Of a DNA stretch of 64,000 nt, positions 46,906 through 58,886 are shown in pieces. Below the pieces are notes generated by a model. The model was not told the DNA's origin, did not search any database, and saw only the letters and a program-made list of their open reading frames with translations. Position numbers and translations under genes: made by a program. The DNA is from Chamaecrista fasciculata (taxonomy: Eukaryota; Streptophyta; Magnoliopsida; Fabales; Fabaceae). The stretch lies in NCBI GenBank assembly GCA_003254925.1, contig QANZ01019395.1:84206-148205 (forward strand), written 5' to 3'. The stretch's first letter is position 1. Every line of letters begins with the position of its first letter.

Positions 46906-49055
46906 TTAATTTTTGGTAAGGATATATATCATAATTTCTCTTCTTCTTTTTTTTTAACTTAGTTATACATGATTTCTCTTGCGTAGCTTATTTGTCACAA
47001 TATTTTAGAATGTTCAAATGAAAAACGTACGCCGTTTTGAATGTTTAAGAGCAATAATCCAAATAAAATACGTTTAACCTTTGAAGGTTGCAAAATTTGG
47101 TTTGTGCCAACAAATTCACTTCAATTTTCCCATTGATCTAACATCTTCCTTACAACGATGCATTATAATTCTTAGTTATTAGTAAATATTAACGTTACTT
47201 TATTGAAGTAAGTCCAATGGTACGGTGTTCGTTACGCTGTCATTCATTAATTAAATCATATTTAATTTGTTCTAATCCTATAATGATGGCAGCGCGCAGT
47301 TGAAGCATTCAATTTTACATTCATTTTCTTTCACCTAAAGTCACCACGTATGCCTTGATTTTGCGATTATTTAGTTGTAGGCTTTATCTCTTGGGGGACT
47401 TATATATTTACGTACCATGCATATATTTTTGATAAATATTCAAATAAATTTAGTGAGCACGATGTAGAATATAAATCTTTATAGTTAATTTGTATTTTAT
47501 TTTGGAAGTGGAAACCATAAATAGATGTAGAATATATATAGATGGATGAAGTTAGGGTTGTATGAAGATTTCACGACACAAGACACTGGCAATGAACAGA
47601 GGCAATCATTTTGGTAGAGCATCAAAATGCAATCAAAATGTAATGAAAATGACACATTTACCTTTATATATATATACACACACAGACACTCATATATATA
47701 TATATATATATATATTTCTTTTAATTTTGTTAGCAATAATGAAGAGGTTTTATGAGGGAGGGGAGGGAATTTGTGTATGTGTCATATTGTCATGTGATGT
47801 GTGTGTGTGACTAACTTATTATGGAAAGAGTTTGAAGTATTATAAGTATGGGAGTAGCTAGAGAGAAATAAATAAAGAAGAAAGGATAGTGAGAAATCTT
47901 AACACGTGACTAGTTTTCTATTTACACTTACTATACTATATAGTGAATAGAATAATAATGCAGTGTTTCACACTTTGATTTGATTCAGTGATTCACCATA
48001 CACTTGGCCTTTCATTGCCCTTTCTTTTTATTACCCCATCTACCAATACGCCACGTGCTTCTCCTCCACCTTTCCACTTTATTAATTCTATTTCTTCTAC
48101 ACACTACCCTCCCTTTCATAATTATTTTATATTTTATTTCCTTAAGTACATTAGTAATAATTTTAACTCTTAAAGAATAAAATAGAGGAATTTTTTTTAT
48201 TTTTAAATTTATATTGAGCTAATAATTTTTTTTATAAATAATTAAAATATATGAATTAATTTTAAATAATTATAATGATTAATTATTATTAAACTTTGAA
48301 GACATTGATTGTCATCCAATTAGAAATCATAAATATTATATGTTGGGGTGAGTTCGTTAAATATTTATATAATGTCAATGTGAAGAGATTAAAAAGAGAA
48401 TAACATTCATCAAAATAAAAAATTGAGCAAATTAAAACCTATTGATCCTCCAATCTCATGGTTACATTTTTCACCATTGTTATCGTGACTTAATATTTGT
48501 CATTATTTAAAAATTGAATCTTGTATTCTAAGTCTTTAGTAATTAAATTGTAAAAAATTTACAAATTTAAGAATTAAAAAATAAAATTTTAATAAAATAA
48601 TATCTACTATATTTGTACTAAAATATTTATCCTTCTTAATTATTTCTCTTATTTTCCTTTTTAACATCTAAAATGGAATACATAGAGCATGATAGAAGAA
48701 GGAAAAAAAAAAGAAAGAAAGAAAAGTGAAAAAGGGGAAAGAAAGCATAGTGAGTGATGATGGTTGGTGTAAAAGAAAGAGGGAGCCGTACGGGGAGTAA
48801 AAGCAGAGTGTACGAAATAATGAACAAAAGGTGTCGGTTTGACCATACACGTGTACGTACCATGATTGTTCAAATCTTCTCCATGCCTCTCTCTCGAGAT
48901 TTGCGTGCCTTTCTCTTTTGTTTTCTTCGTTTCTGCTCATTCCATCAATACTCGTTTGTTTAATTTGTTGACCACCTTCATATTATCCTCCACCTCATCC
49001 CTTCTTTCGTCCTTTCTCCTTCCTATCTTTATACCTTTGAGTCTCAAAGTTAAGA
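46906..49055. other. AT-rich spacer
   Basis: It holds a (TA)n/(CA)n microsatellite at about 47665-47715 and a purine-rich tract at 48690-48750. No ORF with family similarity, RNA gene or transposon terminus was recognised on either strand. Confidence 0.55.
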
Positions 49056-49059
49056 AGAA

Positions 49060-49380
49060 TCATGAACACTTTATTTTGAGGGTGTGTTGCCGTGTCAGTA
49101 TTCGACATCTGTACGACACCGACACGACACATATTTATAAATTTTAAAATATAAATTAGTTTTTTGTGACTTTAACATGACATATAAGAGAAAATAATAA
49201 TACATATGAAATATTATAAATAAAACTTGTAATTTTTAAATTTCATTAAAAATTATGAATATTTAATTATTTATATATATAAATATATGGCGTGTCGTGT
49301 CGTGTAATTTTGAGAGTTTAGCGTGTTGCTGTGTCCGTGTCGTGTCCCGTGTCCGTGTCAGTGTTCATGCTTCCTAGGTC
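49060..49380 (-). mobile_element. MITE with ACACGACAC/GTGTCGTGT ends
   Basis: It matches the element at 63265-63600 in reverse orientation: GAACACTTTATTTTGAGGGTG at one end, GTGTCAGTGTTCATGCTTCC at the other, GACACGACAC clusters subterminally and an AT-rich core. Both are non-coding. Confidence 0.65.
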
Positions 49381-49429
49381 TCAATTCTCATGCATGCATG
49401 TTTCGCCAAATTATTATTAGTACTATATA

Positions 49430-50060
49430 AGATTCTAATTCTATTTTAATCTAAAATCGTTTTAGAAATTTTAACCAGATCTTTTATATTTTTATAGTTA
49501 TTTTCTTTTAGTCTTCAATTATATAATATAATTATATCTTTTTTGTTTTAAAATTGAATGCAATGAGTCGATAGTTACGGATTATTTTTTAGCAGCAGTT
49601 TCTTTATTATATTCAATTGGAGACGTCAATAAATGAGGTATCAAAATTAGTCTAAAACTCACTTTTAGGTCTGATTTGATTTAATTTGGTCCCAATTGAA
49701 GAAAAATAAAATTGTAAAGAGTAACTCGTAACTTTAAACTTCTCATTTAGACTTGAAACGAAAGAGATATTATTAACTTCACTTATTTGACTATAAAATA
49801 AAAGTCTACTTTTAGGATTCAATTTGATCTCGTTTATTAACAGTGCACTCCCAATTGAATAAAAAAAGTACTTATAAAAAATATATATATAGGTTTGAAT
49901 TCGTCACATTTAAAATTAAAATAAAAAAAATTGAACACAATTAAATAATTTGGGACCAAAAGTAAACAACTACAAAAATACGTAAGGTCAATTTGAAACT
50001 TTCGAAAGATCTTGAATTGAAATAAAAGATGAGACAAAGATATAAGATCATTTTGAGCAT
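49430..50060. repeat. degenerate foldback tract
   Basis: Left units (TTTTAATCTAAAATCG, TTTAGTCTTCAATT) have inverted counterparts to the right (GGGACCAAAAGTAAAC, AAGATCATTTTGAGC). No gene. Confidence 0.4.
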
Positions 50061-50069
50061 TTGACCATA

Positions 50070-50260
50070 TCTATACTATATTATATGGCTAAGGGGCTTT
50101 ATGGTTGGTCAAAAATAATTAAACTAAAAATTAAAAAACAAGAAATAAATATGTGGAGGAGAAGTATGATAATTGGCTTATGGTTGGTCAAAAATAATTA
50201 AACTAAAAATTAAAAAACAAGAAATAAATATATTAAGGAGGAGAAGAAAAAAGAGAGGGA
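50070..50260 (+). mobile_element. Helitron 5' end with internal direct repeat
   Basis: A|TCTATACTATATTATATGGC at 50070 is a Helitron 5' terminus like that at 719. The block GGTTGGTCAAAAATAATTAA occurs twice (about 50102 and 50183). No matching hairpin-CTRR end is seen before the separate Helitron at 51663, so it is truncated or ends unrecognised. Confidence 0.5.
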
Positions 50261-51033
50261 AAAATTGGAATATCTTCTCCTTACTCGGGAAGTTGAAAAA
50301 TTTGGAGGAAAAGATCATGGAAGATTAGTTTTTTTCTTTTGGTGGGAAGCAGATTATTTTTTAATTGTTCATTTTTCTCTCCATTCATAAATTGTGAATA
50401 TTTAAAATTAAAATATTTTAAAGGAGTGGTTATTTTTTAAATAAGTAAAGAAAATTAAAAGGAGATTAATCTTCCATTTCTTTCCTTGCCCTGTTACTCT
50501 AATCTCTCTCTCTTCCTCTTTAATATCCAAACAAATCCTTAATTTTCACAGTATTTCAAACAAAATTATTTTAAATAATTACAGTATTTCAAACAAAACT
50601 ATTTCAAATAAATAATACCTAAAAAAATAATATATGTGTGTATTTGAAATAATACATTAATTGTTATTAAAAAAATAATATCTCGAATTGGCCAAAAAAA
50701 TATTAATATTTTTAATGACGCGTCATGTGTTAAATTAAAAAAAAATAATAGCTTTAGAGATAAACTCTAATATATATATATATATGAGTAAGTCTAGCTG
50801 TCTAGGGTTACCTATATGAGCTGCATTATAAGTCTAGAGATAGTAGCTAGGAAATGTGAGAACGAGGGTGCTTCACGTTGAATGAATGGTTATTACTGAT
50901 TATAATTAATTAATTTTGGGTTGAAGAGCTTGTTTGCTTTGCTTGTCTCATGCATGCATGTTTAATTATGCTTTAGCGCCAAAACCCAAGCTAAAATGCT
51001 ATGCTATGCTATGTTATGTTATGCAAGTATGAT

Positions 51034-51064
<31 letters not shown>
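50261..51064. other. AT-rich spacer
   Basis: No supported gene. Contains a CTATG/TTATG tandem tract at 50998-51025 and a (TA)n run at 51038-51063. Confidence 0.5.
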
Positions 51065-51068
<4 letters not shown>

Positions 51069-51460
51069 GTCTACTTTTAGTCTCATAACTTTGACAAATG
51101 TCTCAATTTGGTTCCATAACTTTATTTGTTGTAATTTTAATCTCATAATTTTTGAAAACGTCTCATCGTTAATCCCAAGCTAATTTCCATCCATTATCTG
51201 CTGTTAAATCCACTTCACTCATCTTTGTCACGTCATCAATCAACTCAGTATGTCAGATCATCTTTAACGGCAGAAAATGGATAGAAATCAGCTTGGAACC
51301 AACGGTGACACGTTTTCAAAAGTTATGAGACTAAAATTGCAACAAAATAAGTTATAGGACCAAATTGAGACCTTTGCCAAAATTATGAGACAAAAAAGTT
51401 ATAGGACCAAATTGAAACCTTTACCAAAGTTATAGAATCAAAAGTGCACTTTAACCTAAA
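51065..51460. mobile_element. foldback MITE
   Basis: AAAGTCTACTTTTAGTCTCATAA (left) pairs with TTATAGAATCAAAAGTGCACTTT (right). The inner CAATTTGGTTCCATAAC / TTATAGGACCAAATTG also pair. It is related in design to 1265-1650. Confidence 0.65.
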
Positions 51461-51662
51461 TATATATATAGTGATTTAGTCTACGATACAAAATGAATAT
51501 TACATACAATTAGTAGTGATATGACTTCATATATATAATTTTGATTGATTAAAAGATTATCTATTTATTATTATTTTTAAAATTAAATTACTGGAAAAGA
51601 AGAAATTATATCACATTATAATTATATACATATCTCATTTTACATCTTAAGAATTTTCCATA

Positions 51663-51841
51663 TCTTATATTATATGACTCCACCCTTTTCTGGTCGTCCA
51701 CATTTTAAAACTATAGTACAAAATTAATAATAAGAGGAAAATTATTATTTGATCCCTTCTTTTTTACTATGTTAATGATTTAGTCCCTCATTTATTTTAC
51801 ATACATATTTGCGTGCCCGTTAGGGCATGCAAAACCTCTGG
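51663..51841 (+). mobile_element. 179-bp non-autonomous Helitron
   Basis: It starts A|TCTTATATTATATGACTCC and ends with the hairpin GCGTGCCCG/GGGCATGC, then AAAACCT and CTGG|T, which fits the CTRR rule. Shares its body with the element at 11321-11459. Confidence 0.75.
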
Positions 51842-52741
51842 TAGTATATATGGAAATGGACACTGTTAACTTGCCCCGAATGCAAGGAATAAAACATGCA
51901 GAATCGTTTCACGTGATTTCAGATACACTAAGAATTACGTGTACATCATATTTTTAATGTAGCCATATGAAAAGATCACCCCCTAGCTACCCCACCTTTC
52001 ACGCATATATTATACACTAATTAATTGTCCCATCCTTCTCCTCCTCTTAAATTCTGTTATAAATTTTCAACTAATACAATATTATTCTGCTTTATATTGA
52101 CTTATATATATTTATATATAGTTTTTTATATCCTTTTAAATAGTTTTTTCATTAAATACGTACGTAACAATATATTTTATTACTTTTTAAATCAATCTGA
52201 TCATGAATCTTGACTCATAGTGGCTTGATTCGAGGTAAAGAGAACTGCTTGGACAGTTCAACTAAATTGACTCCCTCACACTCAAAGAAAATCGTTGAGA
52301 ACCAGAAAAAGAAAAAAAAATCCAATAACTGTTGGACCAAACAGAGTTTCATTACTTTTTAAACCCAAATCCGATCCAAATTTATTTGACAAAAAATCCA
52401 ACTAATCTAAATCTAATTTATTAAGTGGTACTCTTCGATTTATTATTGTCCAATCCATTTTAATTTTTAAAATATTGTAACGAAATTGAATCTTCTATAT
52501 ATTTTTGTCCTCTATATTTTGTGTGGAACTAGAGAAAAAAAAAAAGAAGAGGAAGTAAGAGTTAAAAAGAAAAAAAGTGAGTTCTACACATTTATTATTT
52601 TTATAAAATTTATGTTTTCTCTATCTTCCTCTTCTTTGTTCTCTCTGGTCACCAAAAAAAAATATAAAGAATGAAAAGATAGAGGGTCCAATCTTTATTG
52701 TAACATTATATAGTGGCGGTGGCCTAGAGTTTTTTTTTTTT
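51842..52741. other. AT-rich spacer
   Basis: No gene or transposon end recognised; a T-run at 52730-52741 is the insertion site of the next element. Confidence 0.5.
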
Positions 52742-53995
52742 GGGTAAATTACACAAAAGGACCCTGTGGTTTGGCCCAATTTCAGATAGGGTCCCTGTGG
52801 TTTAAAAAGTGTCAAACAGGGTCCTTGTGGTTTGCTCCGTTAACAAAAAGGGTCCTGAGATATATTTCCGTCCAAAATTTAACAGAAAGTTTGGCTAAAA
52901 TACTATTTTAAGACCCCAAAAGTTTTATTTTTTACATTAAGGTCCTTTTCTTTTTAGAATAGGATCAAAACATAAAAAGAAGAAATAATTGGAATTTTAG
53001 TGAAATTTGCCCAAAATAGAGAAGTTCTTCTTCTTCCCGCTCCTCTCTCTCTTTCCCAATTCCCAGGTCTAGCAAGCAACATCAATGGAGGCCAACAATG
53101 AAAGAAGTCAACAAGAGTTTGTATCCACAGCTATGGCACGCTTGCACTTGCGGGATGGTTCAGATGGTGAACTCCAAAGTTTTCAACTTTCTTCAAGGCC
53201 ACGCCAGCACGCTTACGCCGCCGCCGTCGATTCGGCCTCCTCCTTGTCGAGGATCCCGCCGCTCATCCTCTGTCGCGTCGCCGCCGTCAAGTTCCTTGAC
53301 TACCCAGAAACCGACGAAGTCTTCGCGAAGTTTGTACCTACAAATTAAGTTGTTTCAGGTTTCAATTAACCAAATGCAAACTACAATGAGAGAGGAAGAA
53401 GAGCTGCCGAAAATGCAAGCGGAGACCTTCCCTTTTTCTCCGATCCTTACCATTTCCATTTTTTCTTCTTCTTCGTCATTTTCAGCACTCACACATACCC
53501 ATAATCCCCATCTCGATGAAGACGAAACTCAAACTCAAATTCAAACTCAAACCCCATCTTCTCCTTCCTCTCTGGATCCATTTTCTTCTACTTTCTTTTC
53601 CTTTTCTCCTCCAAGCACCCACTTGCAAAGTCTCAGCCTTTACCATTCTAAACCCCAAACACTCCATCCTCTTCCCGATTTCCACTTTCCCGATTCCTCT
53701 GTTTTCCATTTTCTTGTATATTTTGGGCAAATTTCACTAAAATTCCAATTATTTCTTTTTTTTATGTTTTGATCCTATTCTAAAAAGAAAAGGACCTTAA
53801 TGTAAAAAATAAAACTTTTGGGGTCTTAAAATAGTATTTTAGCCAAACTTTCTGTTAAATTTTGGACGGAAATATATCTCAGGACCCTTTTTGTTAACGG
53901 AGCAAACCACAGGGACCCTGTTTGACACTTTTTAAACCACAGGGACCCTATCTGAAATTGGGTCAAACCACATGGCCCTTTTGTGTAATTTACCC
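52742..53995. mobile_element. Pack-MULE with about 275-bp near-identical TIRs carrying an ARF fragment
   Basis: The left arm (52742-53016) and right arm (53721-53995) are inverted repeats with very few differences, starting GGGTAAATTACACAAAAGG. Nine T's on each side fit a 9-bp duplication but are low complexity. The middle is GC-rich and includes coding-like sequence of an auxin response factor (53085-53348) and a Ser/Pro/Thr-rich stretch (53380-53715) that is not recognised. No transposase. The high TIR identity suggests recent activity. Confidence 0.88.
53085..53348 (+). pseudogene. captured auxin response factor (ARF10/16/17-type) N-terminal fragment
   Basis: Two overlapping frames each give half of the start of an ARF. 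Frame 2 has [19 protein letters not shown], then [11 protein letters not shown]. Frame 1 has [32 protein letters not shown] and [10 protein letters not shown]. Known ARF10/16 proteins begin with QLWHACAGGMVQMP...NSKV.YFPQGHAE, then P...[16 protein letters not shown], just before the B3 DNA-binding domain. A frameshift near 53205 and a TAA at 53346 prevent translation as an ARF. The fragment stops before B3, so it cannot bind auxin-response elements. It could still make small RNAs against its parent gene. Confidence 0.8.
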
Positions 53996-54252
53996 TTTTT
54001 TTTTCAATAACATACTTTAGATTATTTTTTTATAATAACATACTTTAGATTATGGTTTAAAGCAAATAAATTTATGAACTATTAATTTGCTGTTTTGCAG
54101 AGGCAATAAAATGTAACTTATTCTCTATAAAAATTCAATATATAGAATGTTACATTATAAAACATCTTATTATAAAAAAACAACATATGTACCCTTTTTA
54201 AAAAAAATCACCTAATTGATTAACATTATCCATGACAAGAAAAGATATCTTC

Positions 54253-54284
<32 letters not shown>

Positions 54285-54492
54285 AAAGAACTTGTACGAT
54301 TTAATTAAGTTGAGTGGGAGAAGGTTGTGATTATTGAATCAAAAGAGTAGGGAGTGGTTTATAATTAATTTATATAGTTGAAAAGGAGAGGTCTTATTAA
54401 TTTGCTTTGGTGAAGGAAGTTTTTTTTTTTGGGGTGGACTGAAGGAAGTTAATGTGAAATAATAGAGATAGAAGTCATAAAAGAGCTTTAAG

Positions 54493-54526
<34 letters not shown>

Positions 54527-54940
54527 CATATTGGAGGAAGATTGAAGAAGAAGAGATGAAGATTGAGATAACATTAAGATGGATGCATATATGTTTGGTA
54601 GTGTAATTATAATATCTAAGGTTGACAATGAGATCCAATGAAATTGGGTTGGTGGGCTTGCTTTGGTTGATATATAACTAAGATTAAGAACTCAACTCAT
54701 CACATGAAAGCAACCATACTCACTTGTGGCCTTGTGGGGCTGTCAACGTTAGTGGGATTTTGCAAGATCCAATATTGATAATTTCCACTTTCAAACTCAA
54801 ACTCATCCATTAATTCAAAGATTCAACCCATACAAAATTATCACCCACCACTTTCTCTATCCTTTACCAAACCTTCATTTTTTTTATATATAAATGCATT
54901 TTTAGTGGTGAATCTATGTCCATCTATATATTTTTTTTTC
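53996..54940. other. AT-rich spacer
   Basis: (TA)n runs at about 54254-54277 and 54493-54521. No gene seen. Confidence 0.5.
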
Positions 54941-55463
54941 TAAGGCCAAAACCTCAAATTGGTCCCTTAAACATGGGGTAGATTTTAAATTGGTCATTTA
55001 TGTTTCATTTGTTTCAAATTAGTCTTACATATCTCTATAACTTTTCAAATTGGTCTAAAATATACTTAATGTGGTAATATCTTTCTCGTTTGAAGTTTGA
55101 ATGCAATAAATTCAGAATTATAAGTTTCTTTTGACAAGTATTTTGGGGCTATTAACAAATAAATTCAAATAAAGTCCCAAAAGTGGGTAACTCATTTCAC
55201 GGTCAAATAAACGAAGTTTGTCATATATCTTTGTTTCAAATCTGAAAGCGACGAGTTTGAAACTATAGGCCAACTCTTGAAGAGTTCTTTCTTTGCCCAG
55301 TTGAGATCATTAACAAATGAAATTAAATCGCATATTGAAAGTAGGTTTGAGACCAATTTGAAAAATTATGAAAATATGTAAGATCATTTAAAATAAATGA
55401 AACATAAGGGACTAATTTGAAATCCACCTCATACATAAAGGACCAATTTGAGATTTTGGCCTT
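54941..55463. mobile_element. foldback MITE with long arms
   Basis: AAGGCCAAAACCTCAAATTGG (left) and CCAATTTGAGATTTTGGCCTT (right) begin arms of at least 130 bp, with inner pairs such as GGTCATTTATGTTTCATTTG / AAATAAATGAAACATAAGGG. Non-coding; a natural source of hairpin RNA if transcribed. Confidence 0.8.
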
Positions 55464-56634
55464 TTTTTATGACAACAAGATATTCTCACCTGTTTATTTG
55501 AAGATCTAATAACGATCAATCTTTATTTTTATTCAAGTTGAGAGTCTTATAAGTTATAACAAGAACAAAGATTGTTCAATAAAAGTATATCTCCATCTAT
55601 ATTAGGATTGAAAAGCAATGTATATCTCTATATAAATATGTGTTCACTAATGTCTGTGTGTGTAATTAAAACAGAGTGGAAAAAAGTTGTGGTACGAGGA
55701 TTTGCTGTGCCCTCCAGAATTGGCAATCTTTTAGCAAAAATATTTGGTTGGTCATCATCTTGTGTCACATTCAAAATGTAAATTAATTAGGAAAAAAGGT
55801 TTAATCAACTTTTGTGAATCCAAAAATTAGATTAGCTACGTCTCGGCACTTCTTCTCCTTGAATCCAAAAATTATCTACGACTCGGCAATTTTTTCAGCT
55901 AGTACTTGACACTTTTCTCTGCTAGAACTCGACACTTTTCTCAAGTATTAAAGAAGTAGTGAGAGATAAAGGAAGATAAAGAAATTTATAACTCGCTAAC
56001 AAACATGCCCATAGTTTTATTATGGTATAGCCAGTAAATGGCTGTTAAAGTAAGAATTACGTAAAATTAAACTAACGTTGATGTGATATGTTCCCTTGTC
56101 TTAAAATTCTCTCATTGATCAATCTACGTAGTATATATATTTCGATAATTTCAAATGATAATTTTTAGTCTGCAATTTTTGTTCCTCTTATAGGGAATGC
56201 AAGGTTCTTGTGTAACTTGCTTTTGGGCTAATCAATCATGATTCTTTTTTTTTTTGGGGGTCATACATCAATCATCATTCATCCACATTGTTTTACACTT
56301 ATCACATTCTCATACGGCTCCTCTTAGGCTATAGGGCTTTCAACAGTTTTGGTTCTACATATGGTAATTGGGCTGAGTATGCTGGGCCAGATTGAGTTGG
56401 GAATAAAATCAAACTGCTAAATAATGGAGAAAAAAAAAGAATACCAAGTTATAAGTTCCATTTGATGGACCAAAAACAAAAAAAGTTCCATTTGAATATT
56501 TAATTTTAGAATGTAAAAAATACCGTAGATCTAAAGAGATTTGGATATGAGTTCTTTTGGGTCCTGTGTTTTATTTTTTCTCCTATATGTTCGCCCTTTG
56601 TTCTATTTTAGTTGTGATTAAAAAAAGGACCAAA
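55464..56634. other. AT-rich spacer
   Basis: No recognised gene or element. A short repeat of TCGGCACTT / TCGGCAATT / TCGACACTT near 55833-55935 is the only local pattern. Confidence 0.5.
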
Positions 56635-56857
56635 ATGTATTTTTGATCTTTTATGTTTAGAGTAGGTTGTAATATAGTTTTTTTTTTTTTTGCAATGTTG
56701 ATCTTATAAATTTTTTTGAAATTTTCACTCTTTGGTCTAAACGTCTAAATGTGGTCATATCTCTCGTTTTAAGTTCGAATGCAACGAGTCCAGAACTATG
56801 TGTTGTTTTTGACAAATCATTTTTTTGTCCAATTAGGACTATTAACAAATAAAATAA

Positions 56858-57466
56858 TAAAGTTTTAAGTCAAATGATCTAATAAATAACTCAGGTAACA
56901 AAACCCTAGCCACCGCTGCCTTCCTCTACATTCTTTCAATCTCGCTGTGCTTCTGCAACTCCTCCCTCCTCCTTCTCCTTCTCTCGTTTTTAGTTCGATT
57001 TTTTGTTTCAATAAATTCAGATCTGATTTAGTCCCCCATTTTAGTAGTGTTTTCCCCTTTTGTTGTGTGTTTCCTTTATGGGTGTTATCTCGTTTAAGAT
57101 CTGGTTCAGTCGTGCTTAGTGGTGACCTTCGGATCATGTTTTTCTGCTTTTCTTGTTGGTCGAAGTCGATGACATCTACATTTGAGATGATGATTTCTTC
57201 TCTGATAAACAGTAAACATGAGACTAAGCAGCTTGTTGACAATACATTTAGTGATGATTTGTACCCTCGGGATTTATTCTATATAGGATCTGTTAGTCCT
57301 CAAGATTTATTCTGTATAGGACTTATTTTTGCGTATATTTTGTCCTCAAGTTCAACAATGTTTAGGTTTATGTTTTATTTGTTGTATCAGTTTCAAAATT
57401 CTTTGAACTTTTGTAAGTGCCGTTTGACTTTCATATAATATTATTTGTTAGTTTCTTATAAAAAAA
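56858..57466 (+). mobile_element. retroposed sequence with A-rich tail and 13-bp target duplication
   Basis: ACAAATAAAATAA flanks the block at 56845-56857 and 57467-57479, and the block ends in an A run. That pattern is made by LINE-type retroposition. The start resembles a plant gene leader (AAAACCCTAGCCACCGCTGCC, 56899-56919) followed by TCTCC tracts; the one long frame (56947-57438) is not recognised. It could be a processed non-coding transcript, a 5'-leader-derived retrocopy or a SINE/LINE end. Confidence 0.55.
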
Positions 57467-57618
57467 ACAAATAAAATAAAATTGGGCTCTGAAAGTTAGC
57501 TCATTGTTTCACGGTTAAATTAGCAAAGTTTGTCATATCTCTTTGTTTCAAGTTCAAATTAAATACATCGAGTTCCGAACTATGTACTATTGACAAGTCA
57601 TTTTTCTACTAAATTGAG

Positions 57619-58364
57619 GGCTCCGTTTGGTACAAATATTTAGATGTAAAGTAAAGTGCTTTACATTGGGAAAGGAAAAGAATGAGGGAAAGTAGAGTAG
57701 GTAAAAGGTTTGAAAGTTGTTTGGTGTGAATAAAATATTGGAGGGAAATTAAAGTAGAGAAATATAATTTTAGAGGCCAAAATATAATTTTACCCAAAAT
57801 TTATGTTCTTCTTCTTCATCCTCCTCGATCTGGGTCATTTTTGACTTGGACTCTCCGGCCGATGCCGCTGTCGACGCCGCCGCCACCCTTTCTCTCTTTC
57901 TTCTTCCCCTTCTCTCTCTCCTCTTCCAAGCCGTTCTTTGTCTTACCGCCGACGATAACCCAGATCCAGTACGAGGCGAGGATGATGGCAAAGTAGAAGG
58001 CAAACCCGACGCGCCGCCGTCCAGGCCCACGGCGAAGAACGTCGCCGCGGTGAAGGCAACGGAGCTGAAGACCAGAGGCGGGAAGGAGACGAGGTCGGAG
58101 GACCGACGGGAAGGAGACAAGGTGGAGCAGATCGAGAATGATGAAGAAGAAACTAATTTTGGGTAAAATTGTAGTCTGACCCCACTTTTCCTAGGTAAAA
58201 CTGAAAAACAGAGTATATTGGATTGGATGTAAAAAAAATTGCATTGTTCATTGTAATCAATTTTACAATGTAAAGAGCTTTACATGGGTTTAAAAATTAT
58301 ATCAAACAAAATAATTTTTAGGAATTTGTGTTATTTTACAAGGGAAAGTTGTACCAAACGAGCC
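57619..58364. mobile_element. TIR element carrying a GC-rich block
   Basis: The ends GGCTCCGTTTGGTACAA and TTGTACCAAACGAGCC are inverted repeats with one gap; subterminal TAAAGTGCTTTACATTG / CAATGTAAAGAGCTTTACA also pair. No clean target duplication. The middle (57840-58130) is far more GC-rich than the rest, suggesting captured host sequence. Confidence 0.7.
57846..58166 (+). other. GC-rich ORF inside the TIR element (possible captured exon)
   Basis: A 106-codon frame starts MDSPADAAVDAAATLSLFLL and continues with a hydrophobic stretch and a charged tail (KETRSEDRREGDKVEQIEND). A similar-length frame exists on the opposite strand, so neither can be called a gene from sequence alone. No domain recognised. 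Confidence 0.3.
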
Positions 58365-58886
58365 AATGTTGTCAGCAAATGAAGTTAAATTCAACCCTAA
58401 AGTGACTTTGAGACCAATTTTTTATAATTTTTTTTTTTACTTTTTGTCCTAAATCCATTTTCGAACTTGATTTGACCTTATTTGTTGTTGATCCCAACTA
58501 GGCAAAAAAAAAACATCAAGAGTAACTTGTAATTCTGAACTTGTTACATTTGAACTTAAAACGAGAAAAATAAAATTAATTTTATCCACATGAAATGAGC
58601 AACTCCCTTTAAATTATCTTAAAACTTTTTCCTTGTTATATTGGGCCCCTTTTAAATGAAATGTTATTATTCCCACAAGTGTTAAAACAGGATAATGTTT
58701 TTTTAATTAAATTAATATGAATGGATTGGTTCGGCCTAAGTTTGTTAGGATTTTTAGTGCTAATTGGCATTATAAGATAATAGTCTTTAAACCTAATTAT
58801 AACTTATCTTTTAACAAGATATGTGTTGATAAGAAATAACAATTCAATCCAAAACTAATACTATTTGAAGTAAAATTACTATAATG

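Larger units (their letters stand above)
56635..58620. mobile_element. foldback MITE interrupted by two insertions
   Basis: The outer arms and interior match the 54941-55463 type (ATCTCTCGTTTTAAGTTCGAATGCAA left; TTGAACTTAAAACGAG right). Two foreign blocks lie inside: a retroposed-looking segment (56858-57466) and a TIR element (57619-58364). Confidence 0.55.

Noticed and set aside
47660-47720. Promoter TATA tract
   Set aside because: It is a (CA)n/(TA)n microsatellite with no gene on either side.
48636-49147. Several overlapping ORFs of 60-93 codons
   Set aside because: Low-complexity Ser/Phe/Leu-rich frames from a purine/pyrimidine-rich tract and part of a MITE; no family similarity.
57180-57300. 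C/D-box snoRNA candidate (GATGATGA ... CTGA)
   Set aside because: The boxes are short, spacing is irregular and no terminal stem was found; it could be chance in this sequence.
57770-58120. Minus-strand 116-codon ORF as a gene
   Set aside because: GC-rich sequence gives long frames on both strands; no start context, domain or splice support favours it.
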